Positions 43,524 to 43,934 of a DNA stretch of 43,934 nucleotides are shown here, in pieces. The translations under genes and the position numbers were made by a program. Numbering within the stretch: position 1 is the first letter of the stretch; each line of letters begins with the position of its first letter. The notes below the pieces were generated by a model. The model did not search any database, had not been told where the DNA came from, and was given only the letters and a program-made list of their open reading frames with translations. The DNA lies in NCBI GenBank assembly GCA_964595485.1, contig CAZQQN010000024.1, positions 1 through 43,934 of the forward strand, written 5' to 3'. The DNA is from CAZQQN01 sp964595485. GTDB taxonomy: Bacteria; Bacteroidota; Bacteroidia; CAILMK01; CAYYUA01.

Positions 43524-43934
43524 CTATGCGGAAATAGCGGCAGCAGATTCTTTCTTTTTCAACTGGTTAAGGATGTGTATCCAAAGATGCTCATAGGGGA
43601 TGATCTCAAGGTTTTGTTGCTTCTCATTTTCAGGGTTCATTTCTACGCGCTTCATCTTATCAAAATGCTTTTGGGCCTTTCTTTTCGTTTTCTGGTAATC
43701 AAATGATTCCTCTTCCATGATGGTAAGCATTTTAATAAATTGACGGCTTCTATAGGTTTGGTTAGACTTTAGGTGCCGGTCTGCGTATTGCCTTAAAGGG
43801 TCAATCCGGTCCACAATATCGTCAAAGCGATCCTTTTGCAGATAATAAAGGATTTGGATAATCAAAATGGCCACGTTCATCTCCTGCTTATCCTTCTGGT
43901 AGAGGTAAATTTCGTTTAGGAACTTTTGGATCTT
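43524..43934 (-). CDS. Partial helical protein cut by the right window edge
   Basis: A frame of at least 137 codons is open to the last base: upstream of the first ATG (43880) there are 18 more in-frame codons (KIQKFLNEIYLYQKDKQE) without a stop, so the start lies outside the window. The visible part is nearly all helical, with DPLRQYADRHLKSNQTYRSR, FIKMLTIMEEESFDYQK, RKAQKHFDKMKRV and a final IPYEHLWIHILNQLKKKES. Repeating helix pairs of this type recall TPR-like scaffolds, but no family is recognised. It is convergent with ubiA. Confidence 0.7.
   Translation of the reverse strand, partial: KIQKFLNEIYLYQKDKQEMNVAILIIQILYYLQKDRFDDIVDRIDPLRQYADRHLKSNQTYRSRQFIKMLTIMEEESFDYQKTKRKAQKHFDKMKRVEMNPENEKQQNLEIIPYEHLWIHILNQLKKKESAAAISA

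Noticed and set aside
43515..43706. A 63-codon plus-strand frame after ubiA
   Set aside because: It is antisense to the longer helical frame that runs off the right edge, and has no family pattern.

Overview
The window looks like a chromosomal fragment of a member of the Bacteroidota, probably an environmental Cytophagia-type lineage. Three things point there: two proteins with C-terminal type IX secretion (T9SS) sorting domains, a cytoplasmic-membrane GldM-like domain and DUF4834-type proteins, and many TAnnTTTG promoter elements in front of genes, with Shine-Dalgarno sequences rare. The Kdo and lipid A genes (kdsB, kdsC, an lpxH-like gene) show a Gram-negative envelope. A run of 10 N inside one gene means this is a scaffolded draft or metagenome assembly. 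Genus and species cannot be told from the sequence alone.

Layout. Bases 1-278 are non-coding and carry degenerate direct and inverted repeats. 279-8736 (minus strand) is housekeeping: dgt, pyrG, kdsB, ychF, a small DUF4834 protein and carB. 9017-12384 (plus) holds plsC-like acyltransferase, adenine deaminase and an LpxH-like hydrolase. 12589-19609 is a surface-glycan type cluster: two family 2 glycosyltransferases, two polytopic membrane proteins of glycosyltransferase-C character (one of them DUF2079), a sulfotransferase and a flippase-like membrane protein; four of these form one tightly packed run (15169-19609). 19667-23823 holds an unknown exported protein, a protein that resembles a metallopeptidase with its HExxH motif lost, and a large UPF0182 membrane protein. 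24134-32206 is a secretion-flavoured region: a stand-alone lipoprotein resembling the C-terminal half of GldM, an SDR enzyme, an outer-membrane barrel candidate, and two large T9SS cargo proteins that share an ungapped 305-residue C-terminal cassette but carry different exposed parts (a seven-bladed propeller versus six PKD domains). 32503-43934 returns to mixed housekeeping: an orphan protein, lysS, an SDR enzyme, an outer-membrane barrel and a LiaF-like membrane protein, a DUF2459 lipoprotein, a Lon-like protease, then DUF2520-kdsC-ubiA, and a protein cut by the right edge.

How the parts relate. PyrG makes the CTP that KdsB uses to activate Kdo; KdsC makes the free Kdo; the LpxH-like enzyme acts earlier in lipid A synthesis, and PlsC makes the phosphatidic acid for the inner leaflet. 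The 12.6-19.6 kb cluster could build or decorate a lipid-linked, sulfated surface glycan. No rRNA, tRNA, CRISPR array, transposase, integrase or prophage gene was recognised. The points most worth a second look are the stand-alone GldM-C-like lipoprotein, the paired T9SS proteins with their shared cassette and recombining PKD repeats, the sulfotransferase/glycosyltransferase run, and the inactive-looking metallopeptidase relative beside UPF0182.
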